This document shows positions 1 through 5,293 of a stretch of 5,293 nucleotides of DNA, piece after piece. A model generated the notes under the pieces. That model worked only from the letters and a program-made list of their open reading frames with translations, had not been told where the DNA came from and did no database searches. Location: positions 1 through 5,293 of the forward strand of contig JAJXYI010000364.1 in assembly GCA_021780625.1 (NCBI GenBank), written 5' to 3'. Position numbers and translations under genes: made by a program. Origin of the DNA: a bacterium. Its GTDB lineage: Bacteria > Verrucomicrobiota > Verrucomicrobiae > Opitutales > Opitutaceae. Position 1 is the first letter of the stretch, and the number at the start of each line of letters is the position of its first letter.

Positions 1-125
1 TGGTTCAGACGATCGCGCAGGTGCGTGAGCTCGCGCTCCTCCTTGAGCAGTTCGAGGCGGGCGCTGAGCCATTCGGAGCGGGAGACGATCGGAGTGTGGA
101 GGGTGTCGATGGTTTCGGTTTTCAT
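1..125 (-). CDS. DUF899 family thioredoxin-like protein, N-terminal part (cut by window edge)
   Basis: The reverse strand reads from an ATG at 125-123 without a stop to the window edge, giving 41 codons. The protein begins MKTETIDTLHTPIVSRSEW and continues with LSARLELLKEERELTHLRD. The pattern VSR-x-EWL-x-AR-x-x-LL-x-x-E-x-ELT-x-x-RD is the N-terminal signature I associate with DUF899 (Pfam PF05988), proteins of about 230-260 residues with a thioredoxin-like fold and no firmly established substrate. Only the N-terminal helix is present, so the thioredoxin core cannot be assessed. The start is supported by an AAAGGAAA ribosome binding site 8 bases upstream. The gene points the same way as the LacI gene, but about 390 bases separate them, so it probably has its own promoter and no link to the glucuronate genes. 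The assignment rests on recalled motif similarity over a short stretch. Confidence 0.75.
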   Translation of the reverse strand, partial: MKTETIDTLHTPIVSRSEWLSARLELLKEERELTHLRDRLN

Positions 126-131
126 GAGTGG

Positions 132-139
132 TTTCCTTT
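132..139 (-). promoter_or_regulatory. Ribosome binding site of the DUF899 gene
   Basis: On the reverse strand AAAGGAAA lies just ahead of the ATG at 125-123. The AGGA core is at 137-134, leaving 8 bases to the start codon. This fixes the start of the truncated gene. Confidence 0.65.
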
Positions 140-232
140 GGGTTGATGATTGGCTTCATAGGAATGACGAACCACCGCGGCCGCTCAGGACGAAACCGCA
201 TCGAAAAAGGTGGGTAGGGAAAGTGCGTTTAT

Positions 233-264
233 TAAGCGGCTTGAAGCCAATGGCTTAGACCATT
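233..264. repeat. Cluster of overlapping short inverted repeats (AGCC/GGCT half-sites)
   Basis: Three alternating half-sites give two overlapping odd palindromes: GGCTT-G-AAGCC at 238-248 and AAGCCA-A-TGGCTT at 244-256. A further arm pair, AATGG at 249-253 and CCATT at 260-264, and an outer pair, TAAGC at 233-237 and GCTTA at 253-257, share the same bases. The cluster lies about 110-140 bases upstream of the DUF899 start, where a promoter and operator would be expected. It could be a protein binding site or a small RNA fold. No binding protein is implied by the sequence. Confidence 0.35.
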
Positions 265-376
265 CGCTAATGATGCATGAGGCGTCCGATTGAACCTGGG
301 CTGGGAGGCCGGGGCCTGAGGGGGCCAAAGTGGCGAATCACGTGTTGGCGTCTCCTCCGGCGTATCGGGGCAGCTC

Positions 377-395
377 GGGCACACCTCGTGCGCCC
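377..395 (-). other. GC-rich stem-loop downstream of the LacI gene
   Basis: On the plus strand GGGCACAC, a CTC loop and GTGCGCCC form an 8-pair stem with one mismatched position; in the minus-strand RNA that position is a G-U pair. It lies about 120 bases past the LacI stop. No T-run follows in the minus direction, so it is not a standard intrinsic terminator. Such stems are common by chance in DNA this GC-rich. Confidence 0.25.
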
Positions 396-424
396 AGTGC
401 GGCGGGCGCGCAGCGACCCGGGCT

Positions 425-445
425 GCACGGCTCCCGGCACCGTGC
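425..445 (-). other. Stem-loop downstream of the LacI gene, possible 3' end structure
   Basis: GCACGG at 425-430 pairs perfectly with CCGTGC at 440-445 around a 9-base loop. It lies about 70 bases past the LacI stop. It has no T-tract on the minus strand, so at most it could be an RNA 3' end stabiliser or a non-canonical terminator. Confidence 0.25.
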
Positions 446-512
446 GAGTGGCGGCGGCGCACTTGTATCCGTTATCCGGACACCAGGAGTCGCCAGATGG
501 ACGTCGCCGGCC

Positions 513-1553
513 TCAGCGTCCGCGGGCCGGCTGCGGGCGCAGGGTCTTTCCGTCGATCCACTGGCTTTCGACCATCTCCAGGCGGGGGTGCGCAGGGATG
601 CCGAAGTCGCGGTTCATCAGGCGCGAAACGAGGAGCTCGACGGCCCAGGTGCCCATGACCTGTTGGTTCTGCTGCATGCCCGAGTAGTCGGTGCCCTCGA
701 GGATATGGCTCACCACTGCGACGCCTAGGTCCTGCGGCACGCGGATGCCGTGGCGCTTCAGGACGGTGCCCAGCTCAGCGATTCGGTTGTACAGGTGGAC
801 GAAAATGATGGCGTCGGGCCGGTGGGTATGGAGCCAGGTGAGAAACGGCGCCTCCTCGACGTTTTCGAGCCGAAGCACGGGAACGAGGGCGGGGGTGCCG
901 TACGTGTGCTCGCACCAGCCGAAATAGGCGCTGCTGTAGGCGTGCGCGCTGCGGAGTTCCTCGTAGGTGCCGATCACCAGGCCAGGCCTCCGGTAGCCCA
1001 TGTCGTGAAGTTTGTTCAATGCCCTGGCCAGGTCGCTGTAGAAGTGGCTGGTCACGCGGTGCAGCGGCGTCGCGATGCTCATGCCCTGGGTCACGATGGC
1101 GTAGTGGTCCAGCTCACGGGGGAATTCCTCCCCCAGCGTCGGGCTTCCGAAGCTGATCAGGCCCTGGATTCCCCGGGTGTCCAGAATGGAGCGGATTCGG
1201 CGGTAGGTCATGCCCGGCGCACGGATCCAGATCGGCTCGAGGCGATAACCGAGCTCGTCCGCGCGCTTCGAGGCGCTGTCGAAGATTCGCTTCAGGTGCA
1301 GCGAGCGCTCCCACGGACGGGGAGTATCGTAGAACGAGATGACACCGAAGCAGGCCTCCTGCTTCCTCACCCCCGTCAGCCGCAGGTGGCTCATGAGCTC
1401 CTTCAGCTTTGCGTCGGGACGGTAGCCCAGGCGCCGCGCCTCGCGAAGTATCCGCTCCCGGGTCTCCTCGGGAATCTTGGGGCTGTTGCGCAGGGCGAGG
1501 GAGACCGTCGAGGCGGACACGCCCAGTGCGGCGGCGATACGTCGGAGGCTCAT
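513..1553 (-). CDS. LacI/GalR-family transcriptional regulator
   Basis: This 346-residue cytoplasmic protein has the normal length and layout of the LacI family. The helix-turn-helix covers residues 2-22 (SLRRIAAALGVSASTVSLALR), with S15-T16-V17-S18 in the recognition helix. The rest of the DNA-binding domain and the hinge follow (LGYRPDAKLKEL, about 42-53); L53 aligns with the leucine that PurR/LacI hinge helices push into the minor groove. Residues from about 67 to 335 form the periplasmic-binding-protein-like sensor domain, with strands such as FGVISFYD and GIQGLISFGS, and a late GMQQNQQVMGTWAVELLVSRL block typical of verrucomicrobial members. The start is fixed: reading back from the ATG, only CGC and CCG precede an in-frame TGA. 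No clear Shine-Dalgarno is visible. The gene is divergent from the GH115-uxuA pair, which makes it the likely regulator of that pair. A sugar acid or xylan-derived effector is inference only. Confidence 0.92.
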   Translation of the reverse strand: MSLRRIAAALGVSASTVSLALRNSPKIPEETRERILREARRLGYRPDAKLKELMSHLRLTGVRKQEACFGVISFYDTPRPWERSLHLKRIFDSASKRADELGYRLEPIWIRAPGMTYRRIRSILDTRGIQGLISFGSPTLGEEFPRELDHYAIVTQGMSIATPLHRVTSHFYSDLARALNKLHDMGYRRPGLVIGTYEELRSAHAYSSAYFGWCEHTYGTPALVPVLRLENVEEAPFLTWLHTHRPDAIIFVHLYNRIAELGTVLKRHGIRVPQDLGVAVVSHILEGTDYSGMQQNQQVMGTWAVELLVSRLMNRDFGIPAHPRLEMVESQWIDGKTLRPQPARGR

Positions 1554-1558
1554 GCGCG

Positions 1559-1577
1559 GTCAACGTCGACCAATTGG
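1559..1577. promoter_or_regulatory. Candidate operator: two adjoining pseudo-palindromes by the LacI start
   Basis: GTCAACGTCGAC at 1559-1570 matches its own reverse complement at 10 of 12 positions and is centred on CG, as LacI-family operators usually are. The perfect palindrome CCAATTGG at 1570-1577 adjoins it. The pair lies 5-24 bases upstream of the LacI start codon, where autoregulation or control of the divergent operon is plausible. The operator of this regulator is not known, so the assignment is inference. Confidence 0.3.
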
Positions 1578-1581
1578 CCTT

Positions 1582-1610
1582 TTGTGAGCAAGCCGAAATC
1601 GGAAATAGTC
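1582..1610 (+). promoter_or_regulatory. Weak candidate promoter toward the small ORF and GH115
   Basis: TTGTGA at 1582-1587 matches the -35 consensus at 4 of 6 positions. AATAGT at 1604-1609 matches the -10 consensus at 4 of 6, with a 16-base spacer. It is in the AT-richest part of the divergent region and would start a transcript around 1616, ahead of the small ORF. The match is poor enough to occur by chance. Confidence 0.2.
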
Positions 1611-1647
1611 CGCAAATCGATGCGCCTCCGCACCGCTGAGCCGCATC

Positions 1648-1654
1648 AAAAGGA
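1648..1654 (+). promoter_or_regulatory. Strong ribosome binding site of the 25-codon small ORF
   Basis: AAAAGGA ends 8 bases before the ATG at 1663, which is good spacing. It is a better site than those of the LacI or uxuA genes in this window. The GGA overlaps the palindrome GGATATCC at 1652-1659. Confidence 0.45.
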
Positions 1655-1662
1655 TATCCCCC

Positions 1663-1740
1663 ATGAGCCTTTTCCCCATTTCCAAGTTCGTCTGCGTCGC
1701 GCCTGCGGCTGCCGTGCCGGAACTCGCCTTTGTCCGTTAG
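1663..1740 (+). CDS. Candidate small protein or leader peptide, 25 residues
   Basis: The frame runs ATG to TAG and encodes MSLFPISKFVCVAPAAAV followed by PELAFVR. I do not recognise it. The argument for translation is the well-placed AAAAGGA 8 bases upstream, together with its position immediately before a strong terminator-like hairpin that begins 22 bases after the stop codon. The peptide is moderately hydrophobic, with one lysine, one terminal arginine and a proline/alanine-rich centre. It has no run of a single amino acid of the kind seen in classical amino-acid attenuators. It could be a leader peptide of the GH115 operon, an independent microprotein gene, or a chance frame in a regulatory RNA. 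Its start is divergent from the LacI gene, 109 bases away. Confidence 0.4.
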   Translation: MSLFPISKFVCVAPAAAVPELAFVR

Positions 1741-1762
1741 CGTCTCTAGGGGGTTACGAATA

Positions 1763-1805
1763 GGGCCCGCCGGCAACCTGTGGGGTTCCGGCGGGCCCGC
1801 CTTTT
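1763..1805 (+). terminator. Strong intrinsic-terminator-like hairpin in the GH115 leader
   Basis: GGGCCCGCCGG at 1763-1773 pairs perfectly with CCGGCGGGCCC at 1788-1798. Inside, AACC at 1775-1778 pairs with GGTT at 1784-1787 after one bulged C, leaving the loop TGTGG. That makes 15 pairs, mostly G-C. On the plus strand GCC and then TTTT follow (1799-1805). The T-run is short and offset by three bases. The minus strand has no T-run after the hairpin, so plus-strand use is favoured. It would end a transcript from the small ORF, or act as an attenuator or partial terminator for GH115, whose start is 136 bases further on. The right arm also lies within the 12-base perfect palindrome GGCGGGCCCGCC at 1790-1801. 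Confidence 0.65.
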
Positions 1806-1848
1806 CCCCGAATCTCCGCCCATGAATCCCAAGGCCCCTCGCACCGAC

Positions 1849-1884
1849 CGCGGTCCGCGTGCCGAGCACGTGCGGAGGACCGCG
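1849..1884 (+). other. Second stem-loop in the GH115 5' leader
   Basis: CGCGGTCC at 1849-1856 pairs perfectly with GGACCGCG at 1877-1884. Within it CGTGC at 1858-1862 pairs with GCACG at 1866-1870 around a CGA loop, leaving an asymmetric internal loop (1 and 6 bases). No T-run follows. The structure ends 56 bases before the GH115 start codon, so it would be in the untranslated leader and could affect RNA stability or translation. The same bases contain the perfect palindromes GACCGCGGTC (1846-1855) and GCACGTGC (1866-1873), which could instead be protein binding sites. Confidence 0.4.
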
Positions 1885-1928
1885 CCTTCGGAGTACCGTT
1901 GGGCGTCGCGCTCTCTCCATCCCCGTCC

Positions 1929-1934
1929 GAGGAA
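1929..1934 (+). promoter_or_regulatory. Ribosome binding site that decides the GH115 start
   Basis: GAGGAA lies 6 bases before the ATG at 1941. It supports this start over the in-frame ATG at 1899, which has no such site and would put a polar 14-residue extension in front of the signal peptide. Confidence 0.75.
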
Positions 1935-1940
1935 ATTCCC

Positions 1941-4847
1941 ATGCGCCTGATCCCGTCTGTCGTCAACCGGAGGACCCTTGCGTTTTCCGTTCTCCTGATC
2001 CTTTCGGTCTGCCTCTGCGCCACGCGCGCCCAAGCGCTGGGCGAGCCGAGCTTCGTGTCCCACACACCGGTGCCCGATGGGTTCGCGCTGGCGGGGCCGA
2101 CAACAGAGGCGCCGCTACTGGTCGACCCGTCGGACTGGCCTGGCGTGGTGCGCGCCGCGCATGACCTTCAGGCCGACGTGGAACGTGTGACGGGTCGCCG
2201 TCCTGCGCTCGAGGAGCGGGCCGGTGCCCAGGCTGGAACGCTGCCTGTGCTCATCGGCACCGTTGGAAAAAGCGCGCTGATCGACGCCCTTGTTGCGAAT
2301 CACCGGCTCGATGTCTCCGCCATCCGCGGAAAATGGGAATCGTTCCTGATCCAGGTGGTCGAAAAGCCCCTCCCAGGCGTGGCGCAGGCGCTGGTCGTGG
2401 CCGGCAGTGACAAGCGCGGCACGATTTACGGGATCTACGACATCTCGCAGCAGATCGGTGTCTCCCCCTGGTATTGGTGGGCCGATGTGCCCGTTCGCCA
2501 CAGCGACGCGCTCTACATTACCCCCGGCCGAACGGAGGTCGGGCCGCCGGCCGTCAAATACCGCGGAATCTTCCTCAACGACGAGGCCCCGGCGCTGACG
2601 GGCTGGGCCGCCAAAAAGTTCGGCGGACTCAATCACCACTTTTACGAAAAGGTCTTCGAACTGCTCCTGCGCCTGCGCGCCAACTACCTCTGGCCGGCGA
2701 TGTGGAACAACGCCTTCAACGAAGACGATCCCCTCGATCCCAAGCTCGCCGACGAGTACGGCATCGTGATGGGGACCTCGCACCACGAACCGATGCTGCG
2801 CGCGCAGCAGGAGTGGAAGCGTCACGGCAAGGGGCCCTGGAATTACGCCACCAACGGCGCCGAACTTCGTCGGTTCTGGGCCGAGGGCATCAAGCGCAAC
2901 AAGGCCTACGAGAGTATCATCACGGTCGGCATGCGCGGCGACGGGGACATGCCGATGTCGCGCGAGAGCAATGTCGCCCTGCTCGAGCGGATCGTCGCCG
3001 ACCAACGCGCCATCATTGCCCGCGAAACGGGCAAGCCCGCCGACCAGGTGCCGCAGCTCTGGGCGCTCTACAAGGAGGTTCAGGACTACTATGAAAAGGG
3101 CATGCGTGTGCCCGACGACGTGACGCTGCTGTGGTGCGACGACAACTGGGGCGACATCCGCCGTCTCCCGACCCCGGCGGAACGTTCGCGCAGCGGAGGC
3201 GCTGGAATCTATTACCATTTCGACTACGTCGGCGGTCCGCGTTCCTACAAGTGGATCAACACGAATCCCATCACCAAGGTCTGGGAGCAGATGCACCTGG
3301 CCGTCGAGACGGACGCCACGCGGATCTGGATCGTCAATGTCGGCGACCTCAAGCCGATGGAGTTCCCGATCGAATTCTTCCTGGACTACGCCTGGAATCC
3401 GTCGCGCTGGAATCAGGACAACCTCGGCGAGTTCACGCGCCTGTGGGCCGCCCGGGAGTTCGGCTCCGCGCACGCGGCCGAGATCGCCCGGCTCGTGGAG
3501 GGCTACACGAAGCTCAACGGAAACCGGAAGCCCGAGCTCCTGGCGCCGGGCACGTATAGCATCACCAACTACGATGAGGCCGATCGCGTCGTCTCCACCT
3601 GCGACAACCTGGTCGCCGAGGCCCGGCGGGTGGGGAAGGAACTGCCCGCCGCGGACCAGAACGCCTACTTCGAACTCGTGCTTCATCCGGTCGAGGCGAC
3701 CGCGACGGTGAACGAGCTGTACATCGCTGCAGCACGGAACCGGCTCTATGCGGTCCAAGGCCGTGCCTCCACCAACACCTGGGCGGATCGGGCGCGGGCC
3801 CTCTTCGCCGAGGACGCTGCGCTCTCGTACAAATACAACCATGTCATCGCCGGCGGGAAGTGGGACCACATGATGGATCAGACCCACATCGGCTACACCT
3901 ACTGGAACGAGCCTGAGTGCAATGCCATGCCGGCGGTCACCCAGGTCCAGGTCCTGCCCGGTGCGCGTCTCGGCGTCAGCATCGACGGCACGCCGCTCAC
4001 CTGGCCCTCGCACAACCCATTCATTCGTCCGCCCAGCCTGCGCGAACTTTCGCCCTACGACCCGGCTCCCGCCTGGATCGGGCTTTTCAACCGCGGCGAC
4101 GTGCAGGCGAAATTCGAGGTCACCACTTCCGCTCCCTGGCTCACCGTCCCGCAGGATTCCGGCACTCTCGCCGGCGACCTCAGGCTCCCCGTGTCGGTCG
4201 ATTGGTCCCGCGCTCCCGAAGGACGAAGCCAGGCCTGGATCGAGGTCCGCAGCGGCGGTGAGGACCTGCGAATCGCCGTCCCTCTCTTCAACCCCAGCGC
4301 TTCGGAGCGGGCCGCGATCCACGGCTTTGTGGAAACCGATGGCGTGGTCTCCATCGAGGCGCAGCATTTCGACAAGGCGGTCGATGGCGACGGCACCAAG
4401 TGGACGGTCCTGCCCGGCTACGGACGGACCCTTTCGGCGGTCACGACCCTGCCGGGGACGGCGGCCTCGTCGACCCCCGGAGGCGCGTCACCGCATATCG
4501 ACTACACGATTCATCTGTTCAAGCCGGGCGAGGTCGCAGTGGATCTGTATGCGGCGCCGACGCTCGCCTGGGCGCCGGGCAGGGGAGTGCGCTGTGCGGT
4601 GTCGATCGACGAGGGCAAGCCGGTGGTCGTTGACTTCCAGGCCGATCGCTCCGAGGCCGCCTGGAACAAGGCGGTCAGCGATTCCATCCGCATCGCCGTC
4701 ACCCACCATGCCATCGCGGCCGCCGGGGACCATGTGTTGAGGATCTGGCGGATCGATCCGGACGTCGTCCTCGAGAAGATCGTCGTCGACGCGGGCGGCC
4801 TGCGCCCGAGCTACCTCGGTCCGTTCGAAAGCCGCCGGGCGCCCTGA
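1941..4847 (+). CDS. Exported GH115 xylan alpha-glucuronidase
   Basis: This 968-residue protein is a full-length GH115 enzyme; the family removes (4-O-methyl-)glucuronic acid side chains from glucuronoxylan, including those on internal xyloses. Residues 1-32 form a signal peptide with N9-R10-R11, a hydrophobic core and a likely cut after A30-Q31-A32; the twin arginine is only weakly Tat-like. An N-terminal alpha/beta domain (about 35-200) carries SDKRGTIYGIYD (156-167) and WYWWAD (177-182). The barrel (about 205-500) has the family blocks YRGIFLNDE (207-215), NYLWPAMW (248-255), GTSHHEP (to 284), GMRGDGD (330-336), LLWCDDNWG (396-404), YYHFDYVGG (424-432) and WIVNVGDLKPMEF (463-475). D214, E215, H281, H282, E283, D334, D400 and D401 are in these conserved blocks. 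A helical region ends near WDHMMDQTHIGY (641-652). An Ig-like domain (about 700-785) and a GH115 C-terminal domain (about 795-955, with GYGRTLS at 826-832) follow. It is probably co-transcribed with uxuA. Confidence 0.95.
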   Translation: MRLIPSVVNRRTLAFSVLLILSVCLCATRAQALGEPSFVSHTPVPDGFALAGPTTEAPLLVDPSDWPGVVRAAHDLQADVERVTGRRPALEERAGAQAGTLPVLIGTVGKSALIDALVANHRLDVSAIRGKWESFLIQVVEKPLPGVAQALVVAGSDKRGTIYGIYDISQQIGVSPWYWWADVPVRHSDALYITPGRTEVGPPAVKYRGIFLNDEAPALTGWAAKKFGGLNHHFYEKVFELLLRLRANYLWPAMWNNAFNEDDPLDPKLADEYGIVMGTSHHEPMLRAQQEWKRHGKGPWNYATNGAELRRFWAEGIKRNKAYESIITVGMRGDGDMPMSRESNVALLERIVADQRAIIARETGKPADQVPQLWALYKEVQDYYEKGMRVPDDVTLLWCDDNWGDIRRLPTPAERSRSGGAGIYYHFDYVGGPRSYKWINTNPITKVWEQMHLAVETDATRIWIVNVGDLKPMEFPIEFFLDYAWNPSRWNQDNLGEFTRLWAAREFGSAHAAEIARLVEGYTKLNGNRKPELLAPGTYSITNYDEADRVVSTCDNLVAEARRVGKELPAADQNAYFELVLHPVEATATVNELYIAAARNRLYAVQGRASTNTWADRARALFAEDAALSYKYNHVIAGGKWDHMMDQTHIGYTYWNEPECNAMPAVTQVQVLPGARLGVSIDGTPLTWPSHNPFIRPPSLRELSPYDPAPAWIGLFNRGDVQAKFEVTTSAPWLTVPQDSGTLAGDLRLPVSVDWSRAPEGRSQAWIEVRSGGEDLRIAVPLFNPSASERAAIHGFVETDGVVSIEAQHFDKAVDGDGTKWTVLPGYGRTLSAVTTLPGTAASSTPGGASPHIDYTIHLFKPGEVAVDLYAAPTLAWAPGRGVRCAVSIDEGKPVVVDFQADRSEAAWNKAVSDSIRIAVTHHAIAAAGDHVLRIWRIDPDVVLEKIVVDAGGLRPSYLGPFESRRAP

Positions 4848-4882
4848 GCCTCAGCAGGCCGCATCTCCTTTCCATTCCCACC

Positions 4883-5293
4883 ATGAAACTTGGACTTGGT
4901 CTTTACCGGCACATGCTCACGGCGGACAACTTCCGCTTTGCCCGACAGGCTGGGGCGACGCACCTGGTCGTCCACCTGGTCGACTATTTCCGTGGCGGCG
5001 CGCACCGCACGCGCGACGACCAGCCCGTCGGCACGGACCTCGGCTGGGGTCTGGCCGGCGACCCGGACAGGCTCTGGACGGAGGAGGAACTCGTGTCGCT
5101 CCGCAAGTCCGTGGAAGCGGAGGGGCTCGTGCTGGAGGCGATCGAGAACATCGATCCGGCGCATTGTCACGACGTGCTCCTGGATGGTCCCCAGCGCGCG
5201 AAGCACATCGGGAACGTGAAGACGCTGATCCGGCGCATGGGCGCAGCGGGCATCCCGATCCTTGGCTACAACTTCAGCATCGCCGGCGTCGCG
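4883..5293 (+). CDS. uxuA: Mannonate dehydratase, N-terminal part (cut by window edge)
   Basis: Mannonate dehydratase (EC 4.2.1.8) converts D-mannonate to 2-keto-3-deoxy-D-gluconate in cytoplasmic glucuronate catabolism, using a metal-dependent xylose-isomerase-like barrel. The visible 137 residues start MKLGLGLYRHMLTADNFRFA and include HLVVHLVDYF (27-36), LVLEAIENIDPAHCHDVLLD (82-101) and GIPILGYNFSIAGV (123-136), all characteristic UxuA blocks. The later metal-binding and catalytic residues lie beyond the window. The ATG at 4883 fits the family N-terminus exactly. No clear Shine-Dalgarno precedes it: the 35-base spacer from the GH115 stop ends in a pyrimidine-rich stretch, so translation may depend on other features. 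C95 is at a position where I recall an aromatic residue (DPAHWHD-type). The gene is the downstream member of a probable GH115-uxuA operon. Function is confident at family level; the catalytic site cannot be checked here. Confidence 0.93.
   Translation, partial: MKLGLGLYRHMLTADNFRFARQAGATHLVVHLVDYFRGGAHRTRDDQPVGTDLGWGLAGDPDRLWTEEELVSLRKSVEAEGLVLEAIENIDPAHCHDVLLDGPQRAKHIGNVKTLIRRMGAAGIPILGYNFSIAGVA

Larger units (their letters stand above)
126..512. other. Intergenic region between the LacI gene and the DUF899 gene
   Basis: This gap of 387 bases has no convincing gene. Short open frames on both strands read as arginine- and proline-rich translations of GC-rich DNA, without ribosome binding sites or recognisable motifs. 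The part nearest the DUF899 gene (about 200-285) is relatively AT-rich and should contain that gene's promoter, but no clear -35/-10 pair stands out. The part nearest the LacI stop (about 370-450) is very GC-rich and contains two stem-loops. No tRNA, rRNA or CRISPR-type repeat was seen. Confidence 0.6.
1554..1940. other. Divergent intergenic region and long leader of the GH115 operon
   Basis: These 387 bases separate the LacI start from the GH115 start. In plus-strand order they hold pseudo-palindromes beside the LacI start, an AT-richer patch at about 1575-1620 where promoters could lie, a 25-codon small ORF, a strong terminator-like hairpin and a second stem-loop. The last 135 bases before GH115 are GC-rich and show no recognisable promoter, so transcription of GH115 may begin upstream of the hairpin. 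Confidence 0.55.

Noticed and set aside
306..317. Palindrome AGGCC-GG-GGCCT
   Set aside because: It is a five-base-arm GC palindrome without a T-run or other context, and is expected by chance at this composition.
232..462. 76-codon minus-strand frame between the LacI and DUF899 genes
   Set aside because: No ribosome binding site was noticed and the composition (R, P, A, H) is typical of chance frames in GC-rich DNA; no motif was recognised.
471..484. Tandem ATCCG repeats near the LacI 3' end
   Set aside because: Two short near-copies only, with no further units or structure; not distinguishable from chance.
750..1763. 337-codon open frame on the plus strand opposite the LacI gene
   Set aside because: It is a shadow of the LacI coding sequence, low in recognisable motifs, and runs on through the divergent intergenic region.
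1899..1940. Longer GH115 start at ATG 1899
   Set aside because: It adds a polar 14-residue extension before a normal signal peptide and lacks a ribosome binding site, whereas GAGGAA is well placed for the ATG at 1941.
2115..4367. 750-codon open frame on the minus strand inside GH115
   Set aside because: It is antisense to a clearly real GH115 gene with full family motifs. Its translation has no recognisable domain, and long antisense frames are expected in GC-rich genes with strong third-position bias.
4811..5206. Minus-strand frame of 131 codons over the uxuA start
   Set aside because: It is antisense to a clear UxuA N-terminus, and no protein family was recognised.

Overview
The window is GC-rich bacterial DNA that looks chromosomal. 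The best guess for its source is a verrucomicrobial (Opitutaceae-like) polysaccharide degrader. That guess rests on the style of the LacI regulator (the LGYRPDAKLKELMSHLR hinge and the SGMQQNQQVMGTWAVELL block), on the secreted GH115 enzyme, and on remembered similarity rather than any search.

Layout. Positions 1-125 (minus) hold the first 41 codons of a DUF899 thioredoxin-like protein that runs off the left edge. Positions 126-512 are non-coding, with an alternating AGCC/GGCT half-site cluster and two GC-rich stem-loops. Positions 513-1553 (minus) hold a complete LacI/GalR-family regulator. Positions 1554-1940 are the divergent intergenic region and leader. This leader holds a 25-codon small ORF with a good ribosome binding site (1663-1740), a very strong terminator-like hairpin (1763-1805) and a second stem-loop (1849-1884). 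Positions 1941-4847 (plus) hold a complete exported GH115 alpha-glucuronidase. Positions 4883-5293 (plus) hold the first 137 codons of a mannonate dehydratase (UxuA) that runs off the right edge.

How the genes fit together. GH115 enzymes release (4-O-methyl-)glucuronic acid side chains from glucuronoxylan. Glucuronate is catabolised through fructuronate and mannonate, and UxuA dehydrates mannonate to 2-keto-3-deoxygluconate. The 35-base gap between the two genes suggests one operon joining side-chain release to glucuronate catabolism. The divergent LacI-family gene is the obvious candidate regulator. The least ordinary part is the leader: a small ORF followed by an intrinsic-terminator-like hairpin just upstream of the hydrolase, which could be an attenuator or an independent short transcript.
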